Source: Bradyrhizobium sp. PSBB068
GTDB lineage: Bacteria; Pseudomonadota; Alphaproteobacteria; Rhizobiales; Xanthobacteraceae
Reading direction: 5' to 3'
Length of the DNA stretch: 64,000 nucleotides
Assembly (NCBI GenBank): GCA_016839165.1
Contig: CP069300.1
Location: 682,001 to 746,000 of the forward strand
This document shows, in pieces, positions 1 to 8,132 of the stretch. Below the pieces are notes generated by a model. That model saw nothing but the letters and a program-made list of their open reading frames with translations, was not told the origin of the DNA and ran no database searches. Both the position numbers and the translations under genes were made by a program. Numbering within the stretch: the stretch's first letter is position 1; every line of letters begins with the position of its first letter.

Positions 1-571
1 CGCCGCCTCCTTTGACGTGCCCGCCGGACCGGCCGTGACCCCCGCCGACCCGTCGCCGCTGCTGCTGCGCGCGCAAGCCGCGATACCGGGCGCGACCGAT
101 AGCGTGCGCCAAGCTTACGCGTCGGCCGAGCCCGCCGATATCGGCCTGCCGAAGCTGAGTGATCCCGTCGATGCCGCCCAGCCGAAGATCGCGGAGCCGG
201 TACCTGCGCCGGCCGCCGCCGCGCCGCCGAAGCCCAAGGCTGCCGCCAAGCCGGCGCCACAAAAGAACTATGCCCTGCTCAGCGATGCGCAGATCGCCGG
301 GATCAAGGATCGGCTGAAGCTGTCGTCGTCGCAGGAATATTACTGGCCGGCGGTTGAGACCGCGCTGCGCGCCGTCGCCCGCAAGATCCACGCCAAGCGC
401 CAGGGCGATCCCGCCGCCGGCGGCATGCCGATCGATCCGGACTCCGAGGAAGTGCAGCAGCTGAAGTCGGCGGCGATGCCGCTGCTGTTCCAGCTTCGCG
501 AGGACCAGAAGAACGAGGTCCGCTCGCTGGCGCGCCTGATCGGCCTTGAGCGCGTCGCCTCGATGATCTGA
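1..571 (+). CDS. Hypothetical proline/alanine-rich protein with C-terminal LTXXQ-like helix region (5' partial)
   Basis: The frame is open to the left edge of the window, so the true start is probably outside; a GTG at 17 is only the first in-window start. The visible part has a long low-complexity Ala/Pro/Lys stretch (about residues 50-85 counted from 17) and then a compact helical C-terminal part with a 'LSDAQIAGIKDRL' segment. That resembles the LTXXQ/Spy-like helical proteins of rhizobia, which are usually secreted, but the match is by eye only. It ends 25 bp before the convergent TIR gene. Function not recognised. Confidence 0.6.
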   Translation, partial: AASFDVPAGPAVTPADPSPLLLRAQAAIPGATDSVRQAYASAEPADIGLPKLSDPVDAAQPKIAEPVPAPAAAAPPKPKAAAKPAPQKNYALLSDAQIAGIKDRLKLSSSQEYYWPAVETALRAVARKIHAKRQGDPAAGGMPIDPDSEEVQQLKSAAMPLLFQLREDQKNEVRSLARLIGLERVASMI

Positions 572-596
572 GCGCAAGGGTCGGTCGAGCCGGCTT

Positions 597-2021
597 TCAG
601 CGGGCCTCCAGCGGCCGCAGCTTCTCCACCTTGCTCTGGGTCTCGACCAGCAGCTGTTTCATGAAGTCCTTGTTGCGCTTCAACCAGGGCTCCAGCGTCT
701 GCCTGACATCGCCCGGTGATTTCTTTTCGATGGCCTGCGCAAGCCGCGTCTGAAATGTTCCCCAATCCTTGAACATCTCCTTCAGGAGGGCGTCGTCGGA
801 GATGTTGATCGCCGACTTGATGTCGCCGACGGTTTCGAGCTCGCGCATGTTGCCCTGCCGCAGGATCGAATCCAGGTTTTCCAGGCATTCGTGGTAGCGC
901 GCGAGCAGATCATCCCATCGCTTGGTGGTGAAGTCGTCGTCCAGGTTCTCAACTGCGTTGTAGAGCGGCTCGAGAAACGACCATCGGAAGCGCCTCGCCA
1001 GCCGCAGCAGGATCGACAGGAAGACGATGTCCTTCGGCATGTTCTGCGCGACCATCAGCCTTGGATCCTCGCTGAATGGCGGCATCGGCACGAAGATGAT
1101 GACGACCGAGAACGGCGTGCTGTCGAGATATTCGAGCCGGGCAATGACCGGTTGATACAGCTTCAAATCGCGGAATATCGGACTGAGGACCTGCTCGCGG
1201 CTTCGCCGGCTGGCAATATCCACGTCGGCGAACGAATTCGCGATGTAGCCCGTCAACTCGTCGAGCCAGGCGCCGCTGTCGTAGCGGTTTTGCGCGCTGA
1301 GCAGATCCTCCCAGTCGAGATCAGCCGTATCGGGACCGGACAGCAACGTGGTGGTGGCCGCGTCCGCCTCCAGTTTCGCATCCTTCAGAAAGCCGCGCGC
1401 ACGGTCCGCGGGCGGCAATGCCCGCAGCGTTTCGGCCTTCTGCCGGAACGACAGTTCGTCGCTGAACACGATGCGCAGCCGCAGACGGAACAGCTCTTCC
1501 GGGCGGGTGATCTGCATGAACTGCGCGTGCAGGTCCTTCACCGCTTCGTTGAAGTCGCGGGCGTGATTGGCGTTCAGCTTGGGCCGCAGCGGTACGGCAC
1601 CGAAGGTCGGTCGCACGAACAGATCCTCGAGAAACCGCCGGACCTCGTCGTCGCTAATTCCGTAAAATTCATTCTCCGCCAGCATCGGAAACGAAGGCGA
1701 GCTATCGACCGAGAACCAAAGCACTTTGGACATTAGCTTCAGCGCGCGCTTGTAGCCGTCGAATTGCGAAATCTCGGACGCGCACCACGTCCAATTGTGC
1801 TCGGCGTTGGTGTGGATGAAGATCAGGCAGTCGGCTCTCGCCGTGTTGTCGATCATCCACTGCCGCCATTCCGCGCCACCGGGAATTTCCTCGCACACAA
1901 AGCATTCCACCGAACGTTGTCCGTCCAGGCTGCTGAGATACTCGAGCCGCGCCTTCAGAAGGCGCGCGAGAAATCTGTCTTCGGCGCGATGGCTGATAAA
2001 CACCGAGAAATCGTTTGGCAT
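597..2021 (-). CDS. TIR-domain protein, likely NAD-processing or signalling effector
   Basis: 474 aa. Residues 1 to about 125 form a Toll/interleukin-1 receptor domain: the opening 'FSVFISHRAEDRFLARLL' is the classical beta-A/alpha-A signature, 'PGGAEWRQWM' sits where the BB loop belongs, and 'WTWCASEI' supplies Glu83, the position of the catalytic Glu in NAD-cleaving TIR proteins. The remaining 350 residues are mostly helical with a charged, coiled C-terminus and match no family I recognise. No membrane segment or signal peptide is visible, so it is probably cytosolic. It is transcribed away from the SLOG gene at 2473 across a 451-bp gap. Bacterial TIR proteins are often anti-phage effectors; that role is inference here. 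The ATG at 2021 has only a weak ribosome site. Confidence 0.85.
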   Translation of the reverse strand: MPNDFSVFISHRAEDRFLARLLKARLEYLSSLDGQRSVECFVCEEIPGGAEWRQWMIDNTARADCLIFIHTNAEHNWTWCASEISQFDGYKRALKLMSKVLWFSVDSSPSFPMLAENEFYGISDDEVRRFLEDLFVRPTFGAVPLRPKLNANHARDFNEAVKDLHAQFMQITRPEELFRLRLRIVFSDELSFRQKAETLRALPPADRARGFLKDAKLEADAATTTLLSGPDTADLDWEDLLSAQNRYDSGAWLDELTGYIANSFADVDIASRRSREQVLSPIFRDLKLYQPVIARLEYLDSTPFSVVIIFVPMPPFSEDPRLMVAQNMPKDIVFLSILLRLARRFRWSFLEPLYNAVENLDDDFTTKRWDDLLARYHECLENLDSILRQGNMRELETVGDIKSAINISDDALLKEMFKDWGTFQTRLAQAIEKKSPGDVRQTLEPWLKRNKDFMKQLLVETQSKVEKLRPLEAR

Positions 2022-2472
2022 GGCAAAATCCGATCTGCATGAACTTTATGCGACGGCCGGCCGTGTCTCGTCCGCTGAATATCGCGGCTCCATGTCTCGC
2101 CGCGGACCGAATGATAGCCTGTCCCTGGAATTTGCGGTCATTGGCCGCGAAAAAGAAAAACCGCCAGCCAGTGAAATATCTCACTATACCTTAGGATGTG
2201 TCATGTGCAACATTCCCAGGGAACCGGCGCGCGATGCGCGGTCTGCTCTGGGATGGATTGACTAAAGTTCTCAAAACTCGGCCGATGTGTCGACGGGAAC
2301 GCATCGCTTCATTTCGCGTCCGGGCGCCGAGCGAGGGCGCGCCCAATTGAGCCTTTGGCCGTGATCGGTCGGCTGTTGCCCCGACACCCGGATCCCGGCT
2401 TCGACTGGAGAATCGCCTTCAGTTAAGTTCGTCACCGCGACACAAAGATCCAATCATCAGCCGGGTGTCACG
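2022..2472. promoter_or_regulatory. Divergent intergenic region between the TIR and SLOG genes
   Basis: This 451-bp gap must hold promoters for both directions. It is visibly richer in A and T than its surroundings near 2150-2210. Two symmetrical motifs were seen: AGTGA-6-TCACT at 2170-2185, and a perfect 9-bp inverted pair, GACACCCGG at 2383-2391 and CCGGGTGTC at 2461-2469. The second arm ends 3 bases before the ATG of the SLOG gene, so the transcript could fold over its own ribosome site. No credible protein-coding frame is present. Assignment of promoters is not possible by eye. Confidence 0.5.
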
Positions 2473-3057
2473 ATGACCACAGAGCAAAGCGCCGGATCAC
2501 CGAACATAGTGGTTCTCTTCAGCGGTCACATGATCGATGCGCCAGATCGAAAAACGCCACGCTTCCCGCCGGACAAGGAGCCGGTTGCGGCCGCTGCGAT
2601 CGCCGACGCGCTTGCGAAGATCGGTGCGGCCAAGGGCGATCTCGCCATTTGCGGCGGCGCCTGCGGCGGCGATCTGCTGTTTGCGGAGGCCGCGCTCGCG
2701 CGGGGCATGCGGGTTGAAATCTACATTCCGTTCGACGAGCCGACGTTCCTTGCCGGGTCGGTCGATTTCGCCGGCGGCGATTGGCGCGCGCGCTATCTCG
2801 CGGCGAAATCGCAGGCGACGCTCCACGTCATGCCGGACGAGCTCGGTCCGCTGCCCGCCGGCGAAAATGCCTACGAGCGTGACAATCAATGGATGCTGGA
2901 GCGGGCCGCCCGGTTCGGCGACAAGAAGCTCGCCTTCGTCTGCTTGTGGAACGGCGAAGGCGGCGATGGCCCCGGCGGCGCCAAGCACCTGATGGATGAG
3001 GCCGGGCGCAGGACGACGTGGGTTTACTGGCTGGATACGAAAAAATTATGGGACTAG
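2473..3057 (+). CDS. SLOG-fold (LOG/DprA-like Rossmann) protein, putative nucleotide sensor or nucleosidase-like
   Basis: 194 aa. After a beta strand (residues about 11-17, 'IVVLFSGHM') come a helix and the glycine-rich turn 'CGGACGGDLLFAEAAL', followed by 'MRVEIYIPF'. This order fits the SLOG superfamily, which binds nucleotide-derived ligands. No signal peptide or membrane segment is present. The gene ends 12 bp before the next gene, whose AGGAGA ribosome site overlaps its stop region, so the two are probably co-transcribed. Together with the divergent TIR gene this recalls systems such as Thoeris, where a TIR enzyme makes a nucleotide signal sensed by a SLOG domain. The partner architecture is different, however, and the function is not established. 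Confidence 0.7.
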   Translation: MTTEQSAGSPNIVVLFSGHMIDAPDRKTPRFPPDKEPVAAAAIADALAKIGAAKGDLAICGGACGGDLLFAEAALARGMRVEIYIPFDEPTFLAGSVDFAGGDWRARYLAAKSQATLHVMPDELGPLPAGENAYERDNQWMLERAARFGDKKLAFVCLWNGEGGDGPGGAKHLMDEAGRRTTWVYWLDTKKLWD

Positions 3058-3069
3058 GAGATTTCAAGA

Positions 3070-4452
3070 ATGCCGTCGTGTTTCATGATCATGCCTTACG
3101 GTCGCAAGCCGACCCAGGCCGAATCCGGTCGTGGGCCGGCCGAAATCGACTTCAACGCGCTTTGGGATCGTGCCTACGTTCCGGCCATCAAGGCGCTGGG
3201 CTATGAGCCGGTACGCGCCGATCAGGACACCAGTGCGTTGATCGTCAGCGAAATGCTGGAGCGGATCTACTTCGCCGATCTCGTGCTGGCCGACATGACG
3301 ATTCCGAACGGGAATGTGTACTACGAAGTCGGCATTCGTCACGCATCGCAAAAGACGGGTTGCGTGTTGCTTGCGGCCGACTGGTCCAAGCAGTTGTTCG
3401 ATGTCGTGCAGTTGCGGACCGTTCGCTACCCGCTCCCGGAAGGGGAGATCACGCCAGAAACCGCCGCCGCGATGCAGGCCGCGATCAAGGAGCCGATCAA
3501 GGCGCTTGCCGCGGGGATTTCGCCGATGCACCAGTCGATACCGGGTTATCCCGACAAGGTTGACCCACGCAAGGCAATAACGATGCGCGGGCAGCTCGCA
3601 GAGCAAGCCGCGTTTCAGACCAAGATACGCGCGGTGCGCGCAGCCGCGGAGAAAGATCGCATGAAGCGTGCTGCGGAGTTGATTGCCGCGGAGGGCAATC
3701 CGCCGGCGACCTATGCGAAGGCGCTCGCGTTGTTGTTGCTGCTGCGCGACTGCGTCGACAGCAAGGCCGATTGGAGCTTGGTGCTCGATTACATATGCAA
3801 GCTGCCTGATCTCTTCGCCAATGAGCCGGAAGTGCAGGAGAATCGTGCGTTCGCGCTTGCTCAAGTCGGCAACCCCACCGACGCCATCGCCGAGATTCAA
3901 ACACTGATTGATTTTGCGGGGCCAACCCCGGAGCGTCTTGGCCTGATGGGAGGCCGCTATAAACGCCTCGCAGACGATGCCTCGGACGAGGACGATCGCC
4001 GACAGCGGCGCGACCAGGCAATCGACTGCTATGAACGAGGAATGCGGCTTGATTTCAATGCTTACTACTGCTCGAGCAATCTGCCTCGGCTCTATCGTGC
4101 CCGCGCGGAGAAGGGCGATGAGGATCTTGCACAAGATACTGTCCGATTTGCGATCGCTGCTTGCGAGCGCGCGAGGTCGCTGAAGCTCGCTGACGAATGG
4201 CTGCGCCCGACCCTGCTTGCTGCGGCCTTCGATCTCGGTGAGCCGGACAAGGCCGAGGAGTTGGCGGTGCAGGTGATTGCCGAGGGGCAAGCGAAGTGGA
4301 AAGTGAGCAGTGTTCTTCGCGACCTCCAGGTCAGCCTCCAGTATGTCAACGACGAGGCAAAGCGCGCGCGGCTGTCCGCCGTCATCGACAAGATCAAGGG
4401 GCCACCCTCGCGCGCTCTGCCGGCATCTGCCTCAGCCGAGCCACATCGATAG
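3070..4452 (+). CDS. NDT/TIR-like domain fused to TPR-type helical repeats (DUF4071/MAP3K TRAFs-binding-like)
   Basis: 460 aa. Residues 1 to about 125 look like the nucleoside 2-deoxyribosyltransferase/TIR-like fold: 'CFMIMPYG' strand, then 'ADLVLADMTIPNGNVYYEVG', where the Glu of YYEVG is at the usual catalytic place and the ADMT..N motif is typical. From about residue 190 the chain is made of antiparallel helices resembling TPRs and the DUF4071 (TRAFs-binding) region of animal ASK-type MAP3 kinases. A strong AGGAGA ribosome site precedes the ATG. It lies in tandem with the SLOG gene. Codon and base use are less GC-rich than the neighbouring housekeeping genes, hinting at transfer. Its last 21 bp overlap the 3' end of a methyltransferase remnant on the other strand. 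Confidence 0.75.
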   Translation: MPSCFMIMPYGRKPTQAESGRGPAEIDFNALWDRAYVPAIKALGYEPVRADQDTSALIVSEMLERIYFADLVLADMTIPNGNVYYEVGIRHASQKTGCVLLAADWSKQLFDVVQLRTVRYPLPEGEITPETAAAMQAAIKEPIKALAAGISPMHQSIPGYPDKVDPRKAITMRGQLAEQAAFQTKIRAVRAAAEKDRMKRAAELIAAEGNPPATYAKALALLLLLRDCVDSKADWSLVLDYICKLPDLFANEPEVQENRAFALAQVGNPTDAIAEIQTLIDFAGPTPERLGLMGGRYKRLADDASDEDDRRQRRDQAIDCYERGMRLDFNAYYCSSNLPRLYRARAEKGDEDLAQDTVRFAIAACERARSLKLADEWLRPTLLAAAFDLGEPDKAEELAVQVIAEGQAKWKVSSVLRDLQVSLQYVNDEAKRARLSAVIDKIKGPPSRALPASASAEPHR

Positions 4453-4652
4453 CTCGACGTCTCCGCCGAACGGCACCGACACGTAACCGCTCTCCGGCGA
4501 GCGCACCCGCGCCAGATGGTCGGGGCTGTAATCGGCGTTGTCGGCGACGACGTAGGCGTCCGGCTTCAGGCGGCTCTCGACGAGATCGAGGATGTCGGGA
4601 TAGAGCGCCTTGGCGCCGTCGAGCAGCACCAGATCGATCGCATCGGTCGGAT
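4432..4652 (-). pseudogene. C-terminal remnant of a class I SAM-dependent O-methyltransferase
   Basis: About 73 codons read on the minus strand, ending in a normal stop at 4432. The segment 'DAIDLVLLDGAKALYPDIL' followed by 'LKPDAYVVADNADYSP' matches the C-terminal third of O-methyltransferase family 3 proteins: the strand bearing the metal/substrate Asp and the ADN motif. The N-terminal two thirds, including the SAM-binding GxGxG loop, are absent. Reading upstream, similarity stops near 4650 and turns directly into the remnant of a TetR gene on the opposite strand. It is therefore a truncated gene and not a small intact one. Confidence 0.75.
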
Positions 4653-4876
4653 GTGATCAGCCGGCCGTCGCCATCGTCGCGGCCTTCATGCGCGAGGCAT
4701 TGCCGCAAACCTCCGACGCGATCCGCGCGATGGCCGGCGATCTGATCAAGACGACGCTGAGCACGGTGGGCCAGAATTTCTCGGAGAGCCCGCGAACGCG
4801 CGCGGAGATCAAGGCCTATGCCGACGCCATGGCTGACATGTTCTGCGCCTATCTGAGCAGCCAGGTAAGGCGCTGA
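4653..4876 (+). pseudogene. C-terminal remnant of a TetR/AcrR family regulator
   Basis: About 74 codons in frame to the stop at 4874-4876. The sequence from 'DQPAVAIVAAFMREAL' through 'FSESPRTRAEIKAYADAM' to 'CAYLSSQVRR' is typical of the C-terminal ligand/dimer domain of rhizobial TetR proteins. The helix-turn-helix half is missing. An ATG at 4610 keeps the frame open, but that start lies inside the methyltransferase remnant and gives a nonsense N-terminus. The original arrangement was evidently a TetR gene divergent from an O-methyltransferase gene; a deletion removed both N-terminal halves. Confidence 0.75.
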
Positions 4877-4886
4877 GATGCGCCGT

Positions 4887-5036
4887 CTAGAGATAGCGCT
4901 TGGCGGCCAGCAGGAAGCCGAGAACGCCGCCGGTCACAGCGAAAACCGTCACGCCATTGCAGAAGCTGACGTAAGCGGCCGACCAACAGGAAGCAGTCGT
5001 GGAGACTGGCGCGGCTTTTTTCGATTTCTGAGGCAA
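4887..5036 (-). CDS. Possible 49-aa single-pass membrane protein
   Basis: A short frame from a TTG at 5036 gives a Lys-rich start (PQKSKKAAP), then a hydrophobic stretch of roughly 25 residues ending 'GFLLAAKRYL', the look of a small inner-membrane protein. A weak AGGA lies about 10 bases upstream. A minus-strand terminator lies just upstream at 5052-5089, so a transcript would have to start in between or read through. It could also be a degraded fragment of a larger membrane protein. Product unknown. Confidence 0.3.
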   Translation of the reverse strand: MPQKSKKAAPVSTTASCWSAAYVSFCNGVTVFAVTGGVLGFLLAAKRYL

Positions 5037-5051
5037 GCTGGTGCATTCCTG

Positions 5052-5089
5052 AAAAAGCGCCGCCACCTGGTCAACTCAGGTGACGGCGC
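5052..5089 (-). terminator. Rho-independent terminator on the minus strand
   Basis: Arms GCGCCG-C-CACCTG (5057-5069) and CAGGTG-A-CGGCGC (5077-5089) pair with one mismatch around a 7-base loop, and on the minus strand are followed by CTTTTTC. It may end transcription from the small secreted-protein gene at 5301-5690, with a long 3' untranslated region holding the repeat at 5253. Confidence 0.65.
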
Positions 5090-5252
5090 CCGTCTGAGGG
5101 CTTCAGGCGAAACCCCGCTTGAGCGTAAGCCGCGATGATGAACGGTTCGTATACCGCTCGGCGTCGCACGCTCGGATGTCAGCGCTGAAGCGAAGTTCCC
5201 TGAAGCGCGATGAGATTGGGTCGAATCGTCATCGCGCTTTGGCTCTTTGTTC

Positions 5253-5301
5253 GAGCATGATCTTTTCGGAAAACCGCTTCCCACTTTTCCGGATCATGCT
5301 C
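5253..5301. repeat. Palindromic intergenic repeat (GAGCATGATC type)
   Basis: GAGCATGATC at 5253-5262 is mirrored by GATCATGCTC at 5292-5301, with TTTTCGG/CTTTTCCG in between. I recall this as one of the commonest dispersed palindromes of Bradyrhizobiaceae. It abuts the stop codon of the gene at 5301-5690. Confidence 0.75.
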
Positions 5302-5690
5302 TAGAACTGGGCGTAGGCGTTGCGGAACGCGATGGCGCCGGCGAGCGAACGCGGCCGCGTGCGCACGGCGTGTCCGTCATTCCCGCTCTGCACGATCCAC
5401 TGGCCGTTCTCTTGACCCACGATCTTGCCGACGTGGTGGCGCCAGACGACGATCGCGCCGACCGAAGGGCCGCCGGCATTGGTGCCGTATCGCGCCCAGG
5501 ATCGCGCCAGATTGTATTGCGGACCCGGGTCGCTGCCGACCTGCGTGCGCATGAACCAGCCGCACCACGCCGCCGGGCGACCGGAATGTCCGTGTGCGTA
5601 ATGTCGATGGTTATGATGACGGCCGCGGGCTTCGGCAGCGGATGAAGCAAAGGCCAGGAGCACGGCGACAGCCGCGAGAGTTTTACGCAT
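5301..5690 (-). CDS. Small secreted protein with CHAP/NlpC-like motifs
   Basis: 129 aa. The start at 5690 is preceded by AGAGGA 7-8 bases away and begins a clear Sec signal peptide (MRKTLAAVAVLLAFASSAAEA). The mature part opens with a His-rich stretch (GRHHNHRHYAHGHSG). It then has 'WCGWFMRTQ', 'GAIVVWRHHVGKIVG' and a C-terminal 'RPRSLAGAIAFRN'. A Cys in a W-C-x-W-F context followed by a His in an H-V-G-x-I context is the pattern of CHAP-like papain-fold proteins (TIGR02594-like), which cut peptidoglycan peptides. Catalysis is unproven. The open frame continues upstream to 5846, but that extension lacks any signal. Confidence 0.65.
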   Translation of the reverse strand: MRKTLAAVAVLLAFASSAAEARGRHHNHRHYAHGHSGRPAAWCGWFMRTQVGSDPGPQYNLARSWARYGTNAGGPSVGAIVVWRHHVGKIVGQENGQWIVQSGNDGHAVRTRPRSLAGAIAFRNAYAQF

Positions 5691-6160
5691 TACAAAGTCC
5701 TCTTGTTGTTGGCAGACCATCCGTGTTGTGGGGGAGGCGCAGCGATGATCTGCGATTTGGTTGCGAAGCGACCGCAGCGGCCGGACGACGCAAAACAGAG
5801 GCGGGACATGGCCCGCCCGGGCCTTTAAGAAACGGGCTATGGCCAAAATATGACGGCAAATTCCGTCTGGCGGCCGAGATCTTGCCGAAGGCGTCGGATG
5901 CGGGCCGTGCGACGGCGGCCATGATCTGCGCCCGTCTCAGCCGTCGCGTGCGGGGCTGAGTCCGTCAACGCAACCTGCGCGGCACGTAGCAATGCGTGAC
6001 CGCATTGTCTGGCTTCCCATGCCAATCTTGCGGAGCATCTCAGCCAAAAGCTGCACGCTTACGCGTCTGTGTATTGACGGCTCGCGAGCTTCGGGACGAC
6101 ACTGATGCCAACAAGCAATGAGCTCGTAGGCATCTGGTTGAAGTTCCCGGAGAGGACGCC
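5691..6160. other. 470-bp gene-free stretch
   Basis: This separates the small secreted protein from the Tat-exported enzyme. Only short, unlikely frames occur in it, and I see no strong palindrome, RNA fold or recognisable repeat. It presumably carries the two divergent promoters. Confidence 0.5.
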
Positions 6161-8116
6161 ATGTCGAAGCGAAGCAACTCGCGCCGCGATGGCGCGCCCG
6201 ATTCCAGCCGCCGCAATTTCCTGAAAGGTGCAACGATCGCCGGCGCGGCAGCGCTGGGCACCCCGGCTGCGGCCAACACCGCGATGTCAGCGTTTCCGGA
6301 GCCGCGACCCAAAGCGGCGCCGCCCGGCGCGAAGCTCGCGGCTGCGGATGCGATGCCGCCGCCGGCAGATCCGGTCAATCAGACCTCGAGCGGCGGCGAC
6401 TTCATGGTCGACGTGCTCAAGACGCTCGACATCGAGTATCTCGCGATGAACTGCGCGTCGAGCTTCCGCGGCCTGCACGAGGCGGTCATCAATCATGGCG
6501 GCAACAAGAAGCCCGAGATCATCACCTGCCCGCATGAAGAGATCGCGGTGCATATGGGCCAGGGCTACGCCAAGATGGAAGGCAAGCCGCTCGCCATGAT
6601 CTGCCATGGCGTGGTCGGGCTGCAGCACGCGTCGATGGCGATGTACAACGCCTGGTGTGATCGCGTCCCCGTCATTGTGATGGGCGGCAACATCATGGAA
6701 GCCGACAAGCGCGCGCCGGGCGCCGAATGGCCGCATTCGGCGATCGACCCCGCGGCGCTCACGCGCGACTTCGTCAAGTGGGACGATCAGCCGGCCTCGC
6801 TGCAGCACTTCGCTGAATCGGCAATGCGCGCCTACAAGATCTCGACCACGCCGCCGATGGCGCCGGTGATGCTGTCGCTCGACCAGGAGCTGCAGGAAAA
6901 TCCGATCGAGAATCGCGACCGCCTCCGGATCCCGAAATTCACCCCGGCGACCCCGCCGCAGGGCGACGACGCGGCGCTGGCCCAGCTCGCGAAGATGCTC
7001 GTGGCGGCAGAAAATCCAGTGATCCTGTGCGACCGGATGGCGCGCACGCCGGCCGGCATGCCGCGGCTGGTGGAGCTTGCCGAAACCCTGCAATGCGCCG
7101 TGATCGACAATTACGGCCGAATGAATTTTCCCTCGCGCCATCCGCTGAACCAGTCGTTCCGCCGCTCGATCCTGTCGCAGGCCGATCTGATCCTGGCGAT
7201 GGAGGTCAACGACATCTGGGGCTCGCTCAGCGATTTCCACGATCGCATCGTGCGCAGCTCGGAGCCGCGCTACAAGAAGACCGCCAAGATCGTCACGCTC
7301 GGCACCCGCGGCCTCTACATGAAGGCCAACTACCAGGATTTCGGCCGCTACCAGGAGGTCGATCTCGACATATCAGGTGATGCCGAAGCGAGCCTGCCGG
7401 TGCTGACCGAGCAGGTGAAGCGGCTGGTCGACGAGGGTCGCAAGACCGTGTTCGACGCGCGCGGCAAGAAGCTCGCGGCAGCCAAGCTCGCCACCGTCGA
7501 GCAGGCCAAGCTCGACGCCACGATCGGCTGGGATGCGAGCCCGATCACCACGGCGCGGCTGTGCGCCGAGCTCTACAGCCAGATCAAGGACGAGGACTGG
7601 TCGCTGGTCGGCACCTCGATCGGCCTCGCATGGCCGCATCGCTTATGGAATTTCACCAAGCCGCATCAATGGAACGGCGTCGCCGGCGGCGGCGGTGTCG
7701 GCTACACCTTGCCGGCATCGCTCGGGGCCGCGCTCGCCAACAAGCGGCACGGACGCTTGACGGTTGCGATCGGCGGCGACGGCGACTTCATGTTCGTGCC
7801 GTCGACGCTGTGGACCGCCGCGCATCACCAGATCCCGATGCTCTACATCGTGCACAACAACCGCGCTTATCATCAGGAATACATGTATCTGCAGGCGATG
7901 GCGGCACGCCTCAGCCGCGGCATCACCAACGCCGATATCGGCACCACGATCAAGGATCCGTTCGTCGACTATGCCACCCTCGCCAAGGGCTTCGGCGTCT
8001 ATGGCGAGGGGCCGATCCGCGATCCGGATGCGCTGGCGCCCGCGCTGAAGCGCGCGATCGCGATGGTCAAGAGCGGCCAGCCGGCGCTGCTCGACGTCGT
8101 GATGGATCAGCGGTGA
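6161..8116 (+). CDS. Tat-exported thiamine diphosphate-dependent enzyme (acetolactate synthase/2-oxoacid decarboxylase family)
   Basis: 651 aa. The N-terminus carries a textbook twin-arginine signal, S-R-R-N-F-L-K at residues 16-22, followed by a hydrophobic stretch and AAAN. Three domains follow in the usual order. The Pyr domain has the activating Glu in 'CPHEEIAVHMGQGYAK' (around 126-127). A central domain comes next. The PP domain has the GDG motif 'GGDGDFMF' near 538 and the closing NN at about 565, the normal spacing for thiamine diphosphate binding. The family cleaves or joins 2-oxoacids. Export after folding with cofactor fits the Tat route. A cytochrome c gene follows 16 bp downstream, suggesting a periplasmic oxidative reaction. 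Substrate unknown. Confidence 0.85.
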   Translation: MSKRSNSRRDGAPDSSRRNFLKGATIAGAAALGTPAAANTAMSAFPEPRPKAAPPGAKLAAADAMPPPADPVNQTSSGGDFMVDVLKTLDIEYLAMNCASSFRGLHEAVINHGGNKKPEIITCPHEEIAVHMGQGYAKMEGKPLAMICHGVVGLQHASMAMYNAWCDRVPVIVMGGNIMEADKRAPGAEWPHSAIDPAALTRDFVKWDDQPASLQHFAESAMRAYKISTTPPMAPVMLSLDQELQENPIENRDRLRIPKFTPATPPQGDDAALAQLAKMLVAAENPVILCDRMARTPAGMPRLVELAETLQCAVIDNYGRMNFPSRHPLNQSFRRSILSQADLILAMEVNDIWGSLSDFHDRIVRSSEPRYKKTAKIVTLGTRGLYMKANYQDFGRYQEVDLDISGDAEASLPVLTEQVKRLVDEGRKTVFDARGKKLAAAKLATVEQAKLDATIGWDASPITTARLCAELYSQIKDEDWSLVGTSIGLAWPHRLWNFTKPHQWNGVAGGGGVGYTLPASLGAALANKRHGRLTVAIGGDGDFMFVPSTLWTAAHHQIPMLYIVHNNRAYHQEYMYLQAMAARLSRGITNADIGTTIKDPFVDYATLAKGFGVYGEGPIRDPDALAPALKRAIAMVKSGQPALLDVVMDQR

Positions 8117-8132
8117 AGCGGGGGTGGCAGTT

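Noticed and set aside
4610..4876. Small intact TetR-like gene from the ATG at 4610
   Set aside because: Its first residues derive from the methyltransferase remnant on the other strand and no helix-turn-helix is present, so it is a fragment.
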